Below are positions 1 through 9,807 of a stretch of DNA of 64,000 bases, one piece after another. Position numbers and translations under genes: made by a program. The DNA lies in assembly GCF_000012985.1 (NCBI RefSeq), contig NC_007645.1:2196001-2260000 (forward strand), read 5' to 3'. Under the pieces are notes generated by a model, which saw only the letters and a program-made list of their open reading frames with translations, was not told where the DNA came from and ran no database searches. The stretch's first letter is position 1. Each line of letters begins with the position of its first letter. Origin of the DNA: Hahella chejuensis KCTC 2396 (GTDB lineage Bacteria > Pseudomonadota > Gammaproteobacteria > Pseudomonadales > Oleiphilaceae).

Positions 1-49
1 ATATGGGTTAAGTTTGCGCTGCCGCGCTATACGGTGCGTGAACTTTAGC

Positions 50-79
50 TTGATTAATTAAATAGGGTTCAACTAGACT
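50..79 (+). promoter_or_regulatory. possible acpP promoter
   Basis: TTGATT at 50-55 and TAGACT at 74-79, 18 bases apart, lie about 45 bases before the acpP start. The match to sigma-70 hexamers is only moderate. The gene upstream is outside the window, so acpP could equally be served by a promoter further left. Confidence 0.35.
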
Positions 80-124
80 AGCACGCGATTAAGTGCTTGG
101 TTATGAAATAAGAGTGAGGAAATT

Positions 125-358
125 ATGAGTACTGTCGAAGAGCGCGTTAAGAAGATTGTTTGTGAGCAGTTGGGAGTTAAAGAAGGCGACGTTCAACTGA
201 CTTCCAAGTTCGTTGAAGATCTCGGTGCTGACTCTCTGGATACTGTAGAGCTGGTAATGGCGCTTGAAGAAGAATTCGAGACCGAAATCCCAGACGAAGA
301 AGCAGAGAAGATCACAACTGTTCAAGACGCTATCGACTACATCTTGGCTAATCAATAA
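125..358 (+). CDS. acpP: acyl carrier protein
   Basis: This is the small acidic cytoplasmic protein that carries growing fatty acyl chains on a 4'-phosphopantetheine arm during fatty acid, lipid A and related syntheses. The 77-residue length is normal for the family. The attachment motif [17 protein letters not shown] is intact, with the modified serine at residue 37. A purine-rich stretch (GAGTGAGGA) lies just before the ATG. The usual neighbour fabF does not follow; pabC does, after a strong terminator. acpP is therefore probably expressed mainly as its own short transcript. Identification is certain. Confidence 0.98.
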   Translation: MSTVEERVKKIVCEQLGVKEGDVQLTSKFVEDLGADSLDTVELVMALEEEFETEIPDEEAEKITTVQDAIDYILANQ

Positions 359-387
359 GAAGTAACCTTCTCAGACCAAGCCAAAGA

Positions 388-427
388 ACCGCTCGCAGGT
401 AGACCTTGCGGGCGGTTTTTTGCTTTT
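388..427 (+). terminator. intrinsic terminator after acpP
   Basis: An inverted repeat, CCGCTCGCAGG pairing with CCTTGCGGGCGG, is followed directly by a T-rich run. It separates acpP transcription from pabC. Confidence 0.85.
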
Positions 428-429
428 TT

Positions 430-438
430 GGGGGGGGG
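430..438 (+). repeat. run of nine G upstream of pabC
   Basis: Nine consecutive G residues follow the T tract of the acpP terminator and end 18 bases before the pabC ATG. Homopolymer G runs of this length can slip during replication. Here the run lies in the untranslated region, so any effect would be on promoter or ribosome-site spacing. It could also be a sequencing or assembly ambiguity. Confidence 0.6.
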
Positions 439-456
439 ATTTTTTAGGGTTGATGC

Positions 457-1281
457 ATGTATCTGTTAAATGGCGAAAAAGCGGAACATATATCGATCGC
501 CGATCGAGGGTTAGCCTACGGAGATGGTCTTTTTGAGACTATTCTTGTGGTAGATGGTAGCCCTATTTTGTGGAATGAACACTTGGCGCGTTTGCGACTG
601 GGGTGTGAGCTATTGCGAATACCTTATGACGTGGACGGCGATTCTTTGCTGGAGCGATTGGCTGAGCTACTGGCTGGGAATAAGGAGATGAGCGCCCGAT
701 ATGTGCTGAAGATTATCTTAACCCGTGGAAGTGGTGGAAGAGGGTATGCGCTACCCGAGCCGCACCGGCCGGTTGAGATAATGGGGTTGTTTGCTGCGCC
801 AGATGTGGTCTCGATTCAGGCTCAGGGAGGCAGTGTGCGGACTCTAGAGTCGCAGGCTGCGGAGTATGGGGCATACGCAGGGCTTAAGCACCTTAATCGT
901 CTTGAGCAAGTTATGGCGGCTATCGAGCTTGATGGGCAATCTTTCGAGGGGCTGATGTTTGATGGCTCGGGGTGTTTGGTTGAGGGAACTCGTACAAATA
1001 TCTTTCTCTGGGACGAGGAGAAAATCTTCACGCCGACATTGGCGAAATCGGGGGTGAAGGGAGTGCTGAGACAATATATTCTTAACAACGCTCCTGAGTG
1101 GGGTTTGCGTATTGATGAAGCGGATATTGCTCGGGCAAAATTAAAGAAAATCAAGGGGATGGCTTTAGTCAACAGTGTGATGGGAGTTATTCCGGTTAAT
1201 CAATTAGATGGTAAATTACTGAATATTGACTGTGTCATCAAAGAACTCCAAGAAAAAGTCCACAAACAAATCCCGTTTTAG
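457..1281 (+). CDS. pabC: aminodeoxychorismate lyase
   Basis: This is a pyridoxal-phosphate enzyme of fold type IV that splits 4-amino-4-deoxychorismate into p-aminobenzoate and pyruvate, supplying folate synthesis. The 274 residues match the family length. The N-terminal DRGLAYGDGLFET motif is typical of the branched-chain aminotransferase / PabC superfamily. The lysine of GLKHLNRLEQVMA (near residue 144) is the expected PLP-binding site, and VEGTRTNIF is the cofactor phosphate region. The gene sits between acpP and mltG as in Pseudomonas, but without fabF. Its 3' end overlaps the start of mltG by about 50 bases. An acid-specific aminotransferase is the only alternative; context favours PabC. 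Confidence 0.93.
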   Translation: MYLLNGEKAEHISIADRGLAYGDGLFETILVVDGSPILWNEHLARLRLGCELLRIPYDVDGDSLLERLAELLAGNKEMSARYVLKIILTRGSGGRGYALPEPHRPVEIMGLFAAPDVVSIQAQGGSVRTLESQAAEYGAYAGLKHLNRLEQVMAAIELDGQSFEGLMFDGSGCLVEGTRTNIFLWDEEKIFTPTLAKSGVKGVLRQYILNNAPEWGLRIDEADIARAKLKKIKGMALVNSVMGVIPVNQLDGKLLNIDCVIKELQEKVHKQIPF

Positions 1282-2311
1282 CTTGAGAAAGTTTGTTCTC
1301 AAGATCTTTCTGGCTGTATTTCTTCTCTCATTGGCGGTTATTGTCGGCGCATACTATTACGGGCGTTATATGTTATCGCAGCCTTTGCCGGTGGCCGTCA
1401 CTATTACGATTGAAGTCAAGCGCGGCGACTCTTTGCGGAAAGTCGCCGATAGGATGGCTGAGCAGGGCGTGCTGGAGAGTGCTGAATGGTTTTATTGGTA
1501 TGGGCGGCTTAGTCGAAAGGATAAGCAGATAGTTGCCGGTGAGTACCTGCTAGAGCCTGGTAAAAATGCCATTGAACTGTTCACTTTGCTGACTTCCGGC
1601 GACACTCTGAACTATGCGCTCACAATCATCGAGGGTTGGAATCTGAGAGATGTGCTGCGTGAGTTGGAAAATCATCCGAAGCTGGAAATAACCATTGATT
1701 CACAGGACCCGGCGCAACTCGCCAAGTTGCTGGGCATGAACTATCCGCATGCGGAAGGTCTTCTGTTCCCAGACACGTACTTTTATAAGAAAGGGACTCG
1801 CGATATAGATTTACTGACCACGGCTCATCGCCGGATGGTCCGTATTCTGGAGAATGAGTGGTCTCGCAAGAGCGCCTGGAGTGCGGCGGCGACTCCCTAT
1901 GAAGCGCTGATACTGGCCTCGATCGTCGAAAAAGAAACTAGCGTGGATAGTGAGAGAGGACGAATCTCCGGAGTATTTACTTTACGGTTGGATAAAGGGA
2001 TGCGTCTGCAGACCGATCCCACTGTGATTTATGGTATGGGTGATAAATACGAGGGTAATCTGCGTCGCAAGGATTTGCGTGAAGCGACGGCATACAATAC
2101 CTATGTCATAAAAGGTTTGCCGCCTACGCCGATCGCTATGCCGGGGCGCGCCTCCATTCATGCAGCGTTGAATCCTGAGAAGACGGGGGATCTATACTTT
2201 GTGGCGCGTGGTGACGGTACCCATGAGTTCTCTAAAACACATGAGGCGCATGTGAAAGCGGTCAGGAAGTACCAGCTGCGCCGCAGAGACGACTATCGTT
2301 CAACGCAGTGA
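1226..2311 (+). CDS. mltG: endolytic murein transglycosylase MltG
   Basis: MltG is an inner-membrane lytic transglycosylase that cuts nascent peptidoglycan strands and so limits glycan length. The protein has a basic N terminus, one membrane segment at about residues 23-45 and a periplasmic YceG domain. The catalytic glutamate lies in ASIVEKET, and the conserved LQTDPTVIYG and PPTPIAMPG blocks are present. The start is uncertain. The reading frame opens with TTG at 1226, GTG follows at 1232, and neither has a strong ribosome site. Either choice leaves mltG beginning inside pabC, which suggests translational coupling. tmk follows 63 bases later. Family assignment is secure. Confidence 0.94.
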   Translation: MTVSSKNSKKKSTNKSRFSLRKFVLKIFLAVFLLSLAVIVGAYYYGRYMLSQPLPVAVTITIEVKRGDSLRKVADRMAEQGVLESAEWFYWYGRLSRKDKQIVAGEYLLEPGKNAIELFTLLTSGDTLNYALTIIEGWNLRDVLRELENHPKLEITIDSQDPAQLAKLLGMNYPHAEGLLFPDTYFYKKGTRDIDLLTTAHRRMVRILENEWSRKSAWSAAATPYEALILASIVEKETSVDSERGRISGVFTLRLDKGMRLQTDPTVIYGMGDKYEGNLRRKDLREATAYNTYVIKGLPPTPIAMPGRASIHAALNPEKTGDLYFVARGDGTHEFSKTHEAHVKAVRKYQLRRRDDYRSTQ

Positions 2312-2374
2312 TCGAGCGTTGAAGACGGGCGTGCTACATTGGGTTTAAGTTCGAGTAATTTAATGGGGTAAGCG

Positions 2375-3001
2375 TTGAAGAAAGGGTTGTTTATTACCGT
2401 TGAAGGTATCGAGGGAGCGGGTAAGACCACTAACCTCAACTTTATTCGTTCTATTTTAGAGGAGAGCGGAGAGGAAGTGGTGATGACTCGTGAGCCTGGC
2501 GGTACCCCAATGGCGGAAGAAGTTAGAGAGTTGTTGTTACGGCCTCGCGAAGAAGCGGTTTCGTCTACGGCTGAACTGCTGCTCATGTTTGCCGCGCGGG
2601 CTCAACATCTGGAGCAAAAGATTAAGCCAACCATTGAGCGGGGCGTTCATGTGCTGAGCGACCGATTTACCGATGCGACCTATGCATATCAAGGTGGCGG
2701 GCGTGGTTTGTCCTGGGCGATGATTCAAGACCTTGAAAAGTTAGTGCAGGCGGGCTTTAAGCCGGATCTTACTTTGCTATTGCGCATTGATCCTGAAACT
2801 GGGATGGCAAGGGCGAGAAAGCGTGGCGCCTTGGATCGTTTTGAGCGGGAGAAGCTGGAGTTTTATTTCTGTGTTCAGGAAGGTTATATGAAGAGAGTGG
2901 CTGAGGATCCGGAGCGCTTTTTGGTTGTGGATGCGCAACAATCGTTAGAAGAAGTACAGGCGGCGATTGCTCAGGGGTTGGCGGCGAAGTTGGCTGGTTA
3001 G
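2375..3001 (+). CDS. tmk: thymidylate kinase
   Basis: This enzyme phosphorylates dTMP to dTDP with ATP, an essential step of dTTP synthesis. The P-loop GIEGAGKTT is near residue 10, the DRFTDATYAYQGGGR dTMP-binding segment near residue 95, and a lid segment rich in arginine (RARKRGALDRFERE) near residue 150. The 208-residue length fits. The start is TTG at 2375, supported by GGGGTAAG just upstream and by alignment with the family N terminus. In many relatives holB and a PilZ gene follow tmk; here the operon ends at a terminator shared with acnB. Confidence 0.96.
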   Translation: MKKGLFITVEGIEGAGKTTNLNFIRSILEESGEEVVMTREPGGTPMAEEVRELLLRPREEAVSSTAELLLMFAARAQHLEQKIKPTIERGVHVLSDRFTDATYAYQGGGRGLSWAMIQDLEKLVQAGFKPDLTLLLRIDPETGMARARKRGALDRFEREKLEFYFCVQEGYMKRVAEDPERFLVVDAQQSLEEVQAAIAQGLAAKLAG

Positions 3002-3032
3002 CCGTATGCTTGAGCCTTGAGTGGCAAGTGAT

Positions 3033-3064
3033 AAAAAACGCCCCGCATTTGCGGGGCGTTTTTT
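3033..3064. terminator. bidirectional terminator between tmk and acnB
   Basis: ACGCCCCGC and GCGGGGCGT form a perfect stem around ATTT, with A residues on the left and T residues on the right. It can end transcription from both converging genes. Confidence 0.92.
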
Positions 3065-3065
3065 C

Positions 3066-5636
3066 TTAGGCTTCGGCTTTCGCGTTAGCTGCTTTCTCGG
3101 TATATGCATCCATCTTGTCGAAGTTCAGGTAGCGGTAAATGTCGCCAGCCATGCTGTCGATATTCTTTGCATAATCCATGTACTCTTCAACAGAAGGCAG
3201 GCGGCCCAATACTGCGCCGACAGCCGCCAGTTCCGCGGAAGTCAGATAGACATTGGCCCCATCGCCCAAACGGTTGGGGAAGTTACGGGTGGATGTAGAC
3301 AGTACGGTTACGCCAGGAGCTACGCGAGCCTGGTTGCCCATGCAGAGTGAGCAGCCAGGCATTTCTGTGCGTACGCCATTGCGTCCGTAAATGTTGTAGT
3401 AACCTTCTTCCATCAGCTGCGCCTGATCCATTTTGGTGGGCGGAGACATCCAGAATCGGGTCTTCAGTGCGTCTTTGTTTTGCTCCAGTAGCTTTCCAGC
3501 CGCGCGGAAATGACCAATGTTGGTCATACAGGAGCCGATGAAGACTTCATCCACTTTGTCGCCCGCTACTTCTGACAGCTTCTTGGCGTCGTCTGGATCG
3601 TTGGGGCAGCAAACGATAGGCTCTTTGATTTCATCCATATCGATTTCGATAATGGCGGCGTACTCGGCGTCGGAGTCAGCGCGCATCAGGCTTGGGTTGG
3701 TCAGCCATTCTTCCATGGCTTTGGCGCGGCGTTCGATAGTGCGAACGTCTCCGTAGCCTTCAGCGATCATCCAGCGCAGCATGACAATGTTAGAGCGCAG
3801 GTATTCGGCGACAGAATCTTCAGACAAGGTGATGGTGCAGCCCGCAGCGGAGCGTTCCGCTGATGCGTCGGAAAGCTCGAATGCTTGCTCGACAGTCAGG
3901 CTTTCCAAACCTTCTATTTCCAGTACGCGGCCGGAGAAGATGTTTTTCTTCCCTTTCTTTTCAACGGTCAGCAGGCCTTGCTGGATCGCGTAGTAAGGGA
4001 TGGCGTGAACCAAGTCGCGCAGGGTGATGCCGGACTGCATTTTGCCCTTAAAGCGGACCAGTACTGACTCCGGCATGTCCAGAGGCATAACGCCAGTGGC
4101 TGCGGCGAAAGCGACCAGGCCTGAGCCTGCTGGGAAAGAGATACCCATGGGGAAGCGGGTGTGGGAGTCGCCGCCGGTGCCGACAGTGTCAGGCAGCAGC
4201 ATGCGGTTCAGCCAGCTGTGAATGATGCCGTCGCCAGGGCGCAATGCTACACCGCCGCGGTTCATGATGAAGTCTGGCAGAGAGTGTTGCATTTCTACGT
4301 CAACCGGCTTGGGGTAAGCAGCGGTGTGACAGAATGACTGCATAACCAAGTCGGCGGAGAAGCCCAGGCACGCCAAGTCTTTCAGCTCATCGCGAGTCAT
4401 CGGGCCGGTGGTGTCCTGAGAGCCGACAGTGGTCATACGAGGCTCGCAGTATTGGCCGGGGCGCACACCTTCAACGCCACAGGCTTTGCCGACCATTTTC
4501 TGGGCCAGGGTGAAGCCTTTGCCGGAATCGTTGGCGGCTTGTGGGCGACGGAATACATCGGATGGCGCCAGGCCCATTGCTTCGCGAGCCTTATCGGTCA
4601 AACCGCGGCCGATAATCAGGGGGATGCGTCCGCCTGCGCGAACTTCGTCCAGCAGGACGTCGGATTTCAGTTCAAATTCGCCGATGACTTCGCCGGTTTC
4701 ATGATTCTTGACCTTGCCTTCGAAGGGCAGGATTTCGATGACGTCGCCCATGTTCATTTGGGAAACGTCGCACTCAAAAGGCAGAGCGCCGGCATCTTCC
4801 ATCGTGTTGAAGAAGATGGGCGCGATTTTGCCGCCAATACAGATGCCGCCAGTGCGCTTGTTGGGTACGCCTGGCATATCGCGGCCAATGTACCAAAGTA
4901 CTGAGTTGGTGGCGGATTTTCTAGAAGAGCCGGTGCCGACTACGTCGCCGACAAACGCGACTTCGTGGCCTTTTTTCTTCAGTTCTTCGATTTGCTGCTC
5001 GGCATTGGTAATGCCTTCGCGAGGCATTTTGTACATCGCTTTGGCATGCAGAGGGATGTCTGGACGCGACCAGGCGTCAGGCGCAGGAGACAGGTCGTCA
5101 GTGTTGGTTTCGCCTGTTACTTTGAAAACAGTGGCGACAATGCTCTTAGGTACTTCAGGCTTTTGCAGGAACCATTCTGCGTTGGCCCAGGATTCCATGA
5201 CCGCCTTCGCGTTGGCGTTGCCGGCGTCCGCTTTTTCTTTGATGTCATGGAAAGTGTCGAAAACCAGAAGCGTAGACTTAAGTTGCTCGGCGACGAGCTG
5301 GCCAAGAGAGGCGTCGTCCAGCAGTTCAACCAATGTGGAGATGTTGTAGCCACCCTGCATCATGCCTAACAATTGAACGGCTTTTTCCTTGGAGATCAGG
5401 GGGGATTGGGCTTCGCCTTTAACGACGGCGGTAAGGAAGCCGGCTTTAACGTATGCCGCTTCATCTACGCCGGGGGGCACGCGATTTTCCAACAAGTCTA
5501 CTAGCGTTTCTTCCTCACCGGCTGGGGGGGCTTTCAGTAGCTCCACCAACCCTGCCATTTGCTCTGCGTTAAGTGGCTTGGGTGGGACGCCTAGTTCGGC
5601 TCGTTCTTCAACGTGTTTACGATATGCTTCTAGCAC
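3066..5636 (-). CDS. acnB: aconitate hydratase B
   Basis: AcnB is the main TCA-cycle aconitase, interconverting citrate and isocitrate with a [4Fe-4S] cluster. It also acts on 2-methylisocitrate in some bacteria. The chosen GTG start at 5636 gives 856 residues beginning [13 protein letters not shown], as in Pseudomonas and E. coli AcnB, and has GAGGG upstream. The frame stays open to 5714, but those 26 residues do not resemble the family. The N-terminal HEAT-like domain comes first, then the swivel domain, then the catalytic core. The three cluster cysteines are at about residues 703 (GSCMTN), 762 and 765 (CSLC). The gene stands alone, convergent with tmk. Confidence 0.97.
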   Translation of the reverse strand: MLEAYRKHVEERAELGVPPKPLNAEQMAGLVELLKAPPAGEEETLVDLLENRVPPGVDEAAYVKAGFLTAVVKGEAQSPLISKEKAVQLLGMMQGGYNISTLVELLDDASLGQLVAEQLKSTLLVFDTFHDIKEKADAGNANAKAVMESWANAEWFLQKPEVPKSIVATVFKVTGETNTDDLSPAPDAWSRPDIPLHAKAMYKMPREGITNAEQQIEELKKKGHEVAFVGDVVGTGSSRKSATNSVLWYIGRDMPGVPNKRTGGICIGGKIAPIFFNTMEDAGALPFECDVSQMNMGDVIEILPFEGKVKNHETGEVIGEFELKSDVLLDEVRAGGRIPLIIGRGLTDKAREAMGLAPSDVFRRPQAANDSGKGFTLAQKMVGKACGVEGVRPGQYCEPRMTTVGSQDTTGPMTRDELKDLACLGFSADLVMQSFCHTAAYPKPVDVEMQHSLPDFIMNRGGVALRPGDGIIHSWLNRMLLPDTVGTGGDSHTRFPMGISFPAGSGLVAFAAATGVMPLDMPESVLVRFKGKMQSGITLRDLVHAIPYYAIQQGLLTVEKKGKKNIFSGRVLEIEGLESLTVEQAFELSDASAERSAAGCTITLSEDSVAEYLRSNIVMLRWMIAEGYGDVRTIERRAKAMEEWLTNPSLMRADSDAEYAAIIEIDMDEIKEPIVCCPNDPDDAKKLSEVAGDKVDEVFIGSCMTNIGHFRAAGKLLEQNKDALKTRFWMSPPTKMDQAQLMEEGYYNIYGRNGVRTEMPGCSLCMGNQARVAPGVTVLSTSTRNFPNRLGDGANVYLTSAELAAVGAVLGRLPSVEEYMDYAKNIDSMAGDIYRYLNFDKMDAYTEKAANAKAEA

Positions 5637-5971
5637 GGTAGAACCCTCATCATTTCCTGTATCCGCCCTTATGGGGCGGTGTTTTTGATTGGGCGAGAGG
5701 TTACTTCGCTCCATATATAAAGACGCAATATTCTATGCCAATGATAGTGCAAAGTTAAGCAAACGCCCTATCAGCCCGGTTGATAGTCGATATAAATTTG
5801 AAAAATGTAGCCATTGGTCGTAATAAACTTTCGTGAATGTAGGAAGGTGAGCGGCTCATTGAAAATGGCGTCGGTGATGAGCAGGAGTGGGCAGGGATAT
5901 GGGAATTTCTGGTATACTGTGCGGCCCGAATTTTTGACGATCAATTTTGACTTACTAGTGCGGAAATTATA
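5637..5971. promoter_or_regulatory. divergent region between acnB and miaE
   Basis: This gap serves two divergent genes. A good -10 box, TATACT, is at 5913-5918 on the plus strand, about 55 bases before miaE, but no convincing -35 precedes it. Promoters for acnB were not identified. No small gene or strong hairpin was seen. Confidence 0.4.
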
Positions 5972-6586
5972 GTGGAAATGTCTGTGTCGGCTCCTGAAGA
6001 TATCGTTAGCTTTTTAGGGTGTGGAACGCCTGAGGCATGGTTGCGTAAAGCCGCAGCGGAACTGCCGTTATTGCTGGTGGATCATGCGCAGTGTGAGAAG
6101 AAGGCGGCCTCTTCAGCATTGCAATTGATGTTCCGATACCCTGAGGATATTGAGCTGTCGACGCGGATGTCGAAACTCGCGCGTGAAGAGTTGCGTCACT
6201 ATGAGCAGGTCGTGAAGATCATGCAGGGGCGGAAAGTTTCTGACCGTAAGCAGACGGCGTCTCGTTATGCTTCTGCATTGCGTGATTGTGTTCGTAAAAG
6301 TGAGCCGTACAGACTGGTGGATATGCTAATCATAGGAGCGTTTATAGAGGCGCGTTCCTGTGAGCGATTCGCTCGTTTAATTCCTTATTTGGATGAAGAG
6401 TTGGCCACTTTTTACCGTGGATTGCTTGAATCGGAAGGACGTCATTACAGAAATTATCTGAAGCTGGCTAAAGAGCGCTCGCCAGTCGATATATCTGACA
6501 GAGTTACTTATATTCGTGAGGTGGAGGCGGATTTAATTCGTACGCCCGACTCAGAGTTTCGCTTTCATAGCGGAATTCCTGCGTAA
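5972..6586 (+). CDS. miaE: tRNA-(ms2i6A37) hydroxylase
   Basis: MiaE is a diiron oxygenase that hydroxylates the isopentenyl group of 2-methylthio-N6-isopentenyladenosine at position 37 of tRNAs reading UNN codons. The ferritin-like four-helix protein shows the expected ligand motifs in order: E in QCEKKA (residue 42), EExxH in REELRH (about 71-75), E in FIEARSCER, and E...H in LESEGRHY. The start could be GTG 5972 (GGAA six bases upstream) or ATG 5978; the family N terminus does not decide. The gene is monocistronic, convergent with lpxH. Confidence 0.9.
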   Translation: MEMSVSAPEDIVSFLGCGTPEAWLRKAAAELPLLLVDHAQCEKKAASSALQLMFRYPEDIELSTRMSKLAREELRHYEQVVKIMQGRKVSDRKQTASRYASALRDCVRKSEPYRLVDMLIIGAFIEARSCERFARLIPYLDEELATFYRGLLESEGRHYRNYLKLAKERSPVDISDRVTYIREVEADLIRTPDSEFRFHSGIPA

Positions 6587-6594
6587 AGCTAAGG

Positions 6595-6617
6595 GCCTGA
6601 CGCTACTTGCGTCAGGC
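6595..6617. terminator. hairpin between miaE and lpxH
   Basis: GCCTGACGC and GCGTCAGGC form a perfect stem. There is no T run on either side, and the stem includes the lpxH stop codon. It may act as a transcript end or 3' stabiliser for both converging genes. Confidence 0.45.
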
Positions 6618-7346
6618 GATATCCTCAGCTTTCAGGTTCAGTAATTGAAAGCCGTCTGCGTCCGCTCTGCCATACCAGGTTTCTTCTCCCCAGTCGCCCA
6701 GAACAATGCGCTTTACCTCCCCTTGGGGTAGGTTATAACGATGTGTGTCAGGACGATGGGTGTGGCCGTGAATCAACAGCTCAATCCCATAAGTGTTGAA
6801 GGTGTTTATTACCTCGTCCGGAGCGACATCCATAATTACTTCCGCTTTTCCTTGGTTCTTCGCCATGCTGATCTGCCGCATTTGGCGAGCTGTTAATTGG
6901 CGCTGATCCAGGGGGCGCGAAAGAAACTGCGACTGAAAGGCTGGGTTGCGAAATGTAGCGCGAGCCTTTTGGTAGGCGGCGTCCAAAGTGCACAGCGAGT
7001 CGCCGTGCATCAGTAATGACGGAACGCCATACAGATCAAGGGCATGAGGCTCCGCCAGCAAGGTTGCTCCGCATTGCTTCGCATAGGTTTCGCCAATGAG
7101 AAAGTCGCGATTGCCATGCATGAGATGGATGTGCGTTCCTGCTTCCGCAAGTTTGTGCAGTCGCTGCGCGACCTCCACTTGCAGTGGGGACTGTTCGTCG
7201 TCGCCTACCCAGACCTCGAAGAAGTCTCCGAGTATATACAGGGCTTCTGCATTCGGGGCTACTTTGTCCAGAAAGTTGAAGAAAAACCGGGTGAGGTCTG
7301 GTTTTTCTATTTCCAGGTGTAAATCGGAAATAAACAGCGTTGGCAT
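6612..7346 (-). CDS. lpxH: UDP-2,3-diacylglucosamine diphosphatase
   Basis: LpxH hydrolyses UDP-2,3-diacylglucosamine to lipid X and UMP on the cytoplasmic membrane surface, the fourth step of lipid A synthesis. It is a calcineurin-type metallophosphoesterase. The metal motifs are visible: ISDLHL near residue 6, GDFFEVWVGDD near 40, MHGNRDF near 78, LMHGDS near 113 and IHGHTHRP near 193. The length of 244 residues fits. It lies 3 bases downstream of ppiB in the same direction, the same pairing as in E. coli, so the two are surely co-transcribed. Confidence 0.96.
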   Translation of the reverse strand: MPTLFISDLHLEIEKPDLTRFFFNFLDKVAPNAEALYILGDFFEVWVGDDEQSPLQVEVAQRLHKLAEAGTHIHLMHGNRDFLIGETYAKQCGATLLAEPHALDLYGVPSLLMHGDSLCTLDAAYQKARATFRNPAFQSQFLSRPLDQRQLTARQMRQISMAKNQGKAEVIMDVAPDEVINTFNTYGIELLIHGHTHRPDTHRYNLPQGEVKRIVLGDWGEETWYGRADADGFQLLNLKAEDIA

Positions 7347-7349
7347 GAT

Positions 7350-7844
7350 TTATTCGACGATGGCGGCGGAAGTGATAATCACGTCCTCGGCGGGAACGTC
7401 CTCGTGAGCGCCTTTGTAAGTGGTGGCGACGGATTTGATCTGATTGACGACGTCCATGCCTTCGACGACTTTACCGAATACAGTGTAACCCCAGCCTTCA
7501 GTGGTTTCCGATGTGAAGTCCAGGAATCCGTTATCTGCGACGTTAATAAAAAATTGAGCGCTGGCGGAATGAGGGTCCATTGTGCGGGCCATAGCCACGG
7601 AGCCTGTCATGTTGCTGAGGCCATTGTTGGCTTCATTTTTGATCGGCGCGCGGGCTTTTTTGGGAGTAAGGCCTGGCTCAAATCCGCCGCCCTGAATCAT
7701 GAAGTTAGAGATGACGCGGTGAAAGATGGTGCCGTCATAAAAGCCGTCGCGGACATATTGCTCGAAGTTTTTCGCTGTAATGGGCGCGTTTTCGTAGTCG
7801 AGCTCGATTTTGATGTCACCGAAGTTTGTCTGCAAAAGAATCAT
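7350..7844 (-). CDS. ppiB: cyclophilin-type peptidyl-prolyl isomerase
   Basis: This is the cytoplasmic cyclophilin that speeds cis-trans isomerisation of peptide bonds before proline. At 164 residues it is a single cyclophilin domain with no signal peptide. Active-site segments [13 protein letters not shown] (near 40), [18 protein letters not shown] and [13 protein letters not shown] are intact. It starts the ppiB-lpxH operon and is divergent from glnS. Confidence 0.95.
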   Translation of the reverse strand: MILLQTNFGDIKIELDYENAPITAKNFEQYVRDGFYDGTIFHRVISNFMIQGGGFEPGLTPKKARAPIKNEANNGLSNMTGSVAMARTMDPHSASAQFFINVADNGFLDFTSETTEGWGYTVFGKVVEGMDVVNQIKSVATTYKGAHEDVPAEDVIITSAAIVE

Positions 7845-7949
7845 GTAGTTACCTTTTAAGGCTTTTGAACGGTTAAAACGTCATTTTAGCCAAAAAGCAG
7901 CGACCATTTCAGTAATTTGCGCTGCGACGAAGGTAAAGTTTCCCTATAA

Positions 7950-7977
7950 TTGCCGGTTTATCCCCTGTGCGTATAAT
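7950..7977 (+). promoter_or_regulatory. probable glnS promoter
   Basis: TTGCCG at 7950-7955 and TATAAT at 7972-7977 are 16 bases apart, about 90 bases before glnS. Another TATAAT at 7945-7950 lacks a clear -35. Confidence 0.6.
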
Positions 7978-8065
7978 TCAGGGAGTATTAAAAAGCGAAT
8001 TCTTTTTGCAGGGCTGAACATCAGCCTTAAGTGCAATAAACATTGATGGTAGAGAAAGCATTTTT

Positions 8066-9754
8066 ATGAGTGAAGGCGAGGCCATAAAGCCCAACTTTAT
8101 TACCCAGGTCATCGATAAAGATCTGGCGGCGAACAAGCATGGCGGCAAAGTGCATACCCGTTTTCCACCTGAACCGAATGGATATCTCCATATCGGTCAT
8201 GCAAAGTCCATATGCCTAAATTTTGGCGTTGCTGAAACTTACGCCAATGGTCGTTGCAATCTGCGCTTTGATGACACGAACCCTGAAAAAGAGAGTCAGG
8301 AATACATTGACTCTATTACTGCTGACGTTAAGTGGTTGGGGTGTGAGTGGGAAGAGCCGATTAGACATGCGTCTTCATACTTTGATCAATTGTTTGAGTA
8401 TGCGATTGAACTGATCAACAAAGGCAAAGCCTATGTGTGCAGTCTGACCCCAGAAGAAATGACGGCTTATCGCGGCTCTTTGAAAGAACCGGGCAAACCG
8501 AGCCCATACCGCGACCGGAGCGTTGAAGAAAACCTGGATCTGTTTCATCGTATGGCGAAAGGCGAGTTCGCGGATGGGGCTCACGTATTGCGTGCGAAGA
8601 TCGATATGGCGTCGCCCAATATCAATATGCGCGACCCGATTTTGTATCGAATTCGTCGCGCTCATCATCATCAGACTGGGGATAAGTGGTGCGTATACCC
8701 GATGTACGACTACACCCATCCGATTTCAGACGCCCTGGAAGGAATAACGCATTCTCTGTGTACGCTGGAGTTTGAAGACCACCGTCCTTTGTATGATTGG
8801 GTGTTGGATAACATCAGTATTGATTGTCATCCTCAGCAGATTGAGTTCGCACGCTTAAATCTGAACTATACCGTCACTAGTAAGCGCAAGCTGAAAAAGC
8901 TGGTGGATGAAAGGTTTGTTGAAGGCTGGGATGACCCGCGTATGCCAACTCTTGCCGGCCTGCGTCGTCGCGGTTACACGCCTCGCTCAATTCGTAGCTT
9001 TTGTAATGCAATCGGCGTGACGCGTAGTGAAGGCGTGGTGGATGTCGCCATGCTGGAATTTGCGATCCGTGAAGACCTGAATGAGCGGGCGCCAAGAGCA
9101 ATGTGCGTACTGCATCCATTGAAGGTGGTGATTACCAACTACCCTGAAGGGCAGGTTGAGGAGCTGGTTGCGCCAGCGCATCCTCAAAATGAAGCCATGG
9201 GGTCTCGCACGGTGCCTTTTGCAAAAGAGATTTATATCGATCAGGAAGATTTTCGTGAGTCCGCCAACAAACATTTCAAGCGTCTGGTGCTTGGAAAAGA
9301 GGTGCGCTTACGTAACGCCTACGTGATTCGTTGCGATGAAGTGATCAAGAACGAGGCGGGTGAACCTATTGAGTTGCGCTGTGTCTATGATCCCGACACT
9401 CTGGGTAAAGACCCGGAAGGGCGCAAAGTTAAGGGTGTAATTCACTGGGTCGCAGCAGATCGGGCGGTAGATGTGGAAGTGCGACTTTATGATCGGCTTT
9501 TTAATCATGAAAGTCCGGACGCCCAAAAAGAAGTGGAGTTTACAGAATTCCTGAACCCAGAATCGTTGGTTGTCTTGAGCGGAGCCAAGGCGGAGGCGAG
9601 CTTGCGTCAGGCGAACTCTGAGATTCCATACCAATTTGAGCGGGAAGGGTATTTTTACCTTGATCCCATCAAAGCAGCTCAGGGTGAACTGGTGTTTAAT
9701 CGCACCGTCACGCTCCGTGACACCTGGGCGAAAATTGAGGCGAAGGGCGAATAA
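8066..9754 (+). CDS. glnS: glutaminyl-tRNA synthetase
   Basis: A class I aminoacyl-tRNA synthetase that charges tRNA-Gln with glutamine. The HIGH signature appears as [14 protein letters not shown] near residue 40. The KMSKS counterpart is YTVTSKRKL near residue 270, a variant usual for GlnRS (VMSKRKL in E. coli). The C-terminal beta-barrel anticodon-binding region is complete, giving 562 residues. Presence of GlnRS implies direct charging rather than the Glu-tRNA amidation route. cysS follows 53 bases later in the same direction. Confidence 0.97.
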   Translation: MSEGEAIKPNFITQVIDKDLAANKHGGKVHTRFPPEPNGYLHIGHAKSICLNFGVAETYANGRCNLRFDDTNPEKESQEYIDSITADVKWLGCEWEEPIRHASSYFDQLFEYAIELINKGKAYVCSLTPEEMTAYRGSLKEPGKPSPYRDRSVEENLDLFHRMAKGEFADGAHVLRAKIDMASPNINMRDPILYRIRRAHHHQTGDKWCVYPMYDYTHPISDALEGITHSLCTLEFEDHRPLYDWVLDNISIDCHPQQIEFARLNLNYTVTSKRKLKKLVDERFVEGWDDPRMPTLAGLRRRGYTPRSIRSFCNAIGVTRSEGVVDVAMLEFAIREDLNERAPRAMCVLHPLKVVITNYPEGQVEELVAPAHPQNEAMGSRTVPFAKEIYIDQEDFRESANKHFKRLVLGKEVRLRNAYVIRCDEVIKNEAGEPIELRCVYDPDTLGKDPEGRKVKGVIHWVAADRAVDVEVRLYDRLFNHESPDAQKEVEFTEFLNPESLVVLSGAKAEASLRQANSEIPYQFEREGYFYLDPIKAAQGELVFNRTVTLRDTWAKIEAKGE

Positions 9755-9807
9755 CTTCGCCTTTACGCCGGAAGCAACGTTAACGGTAACATTAGGACTA
9801 ATAGGTC

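Noticed and set aside
4452..5369. Several plus-strand frames of 90 to 213 codons
   Set aside because: All are antisense to acnB, with no recognisable domain or ribosome site.
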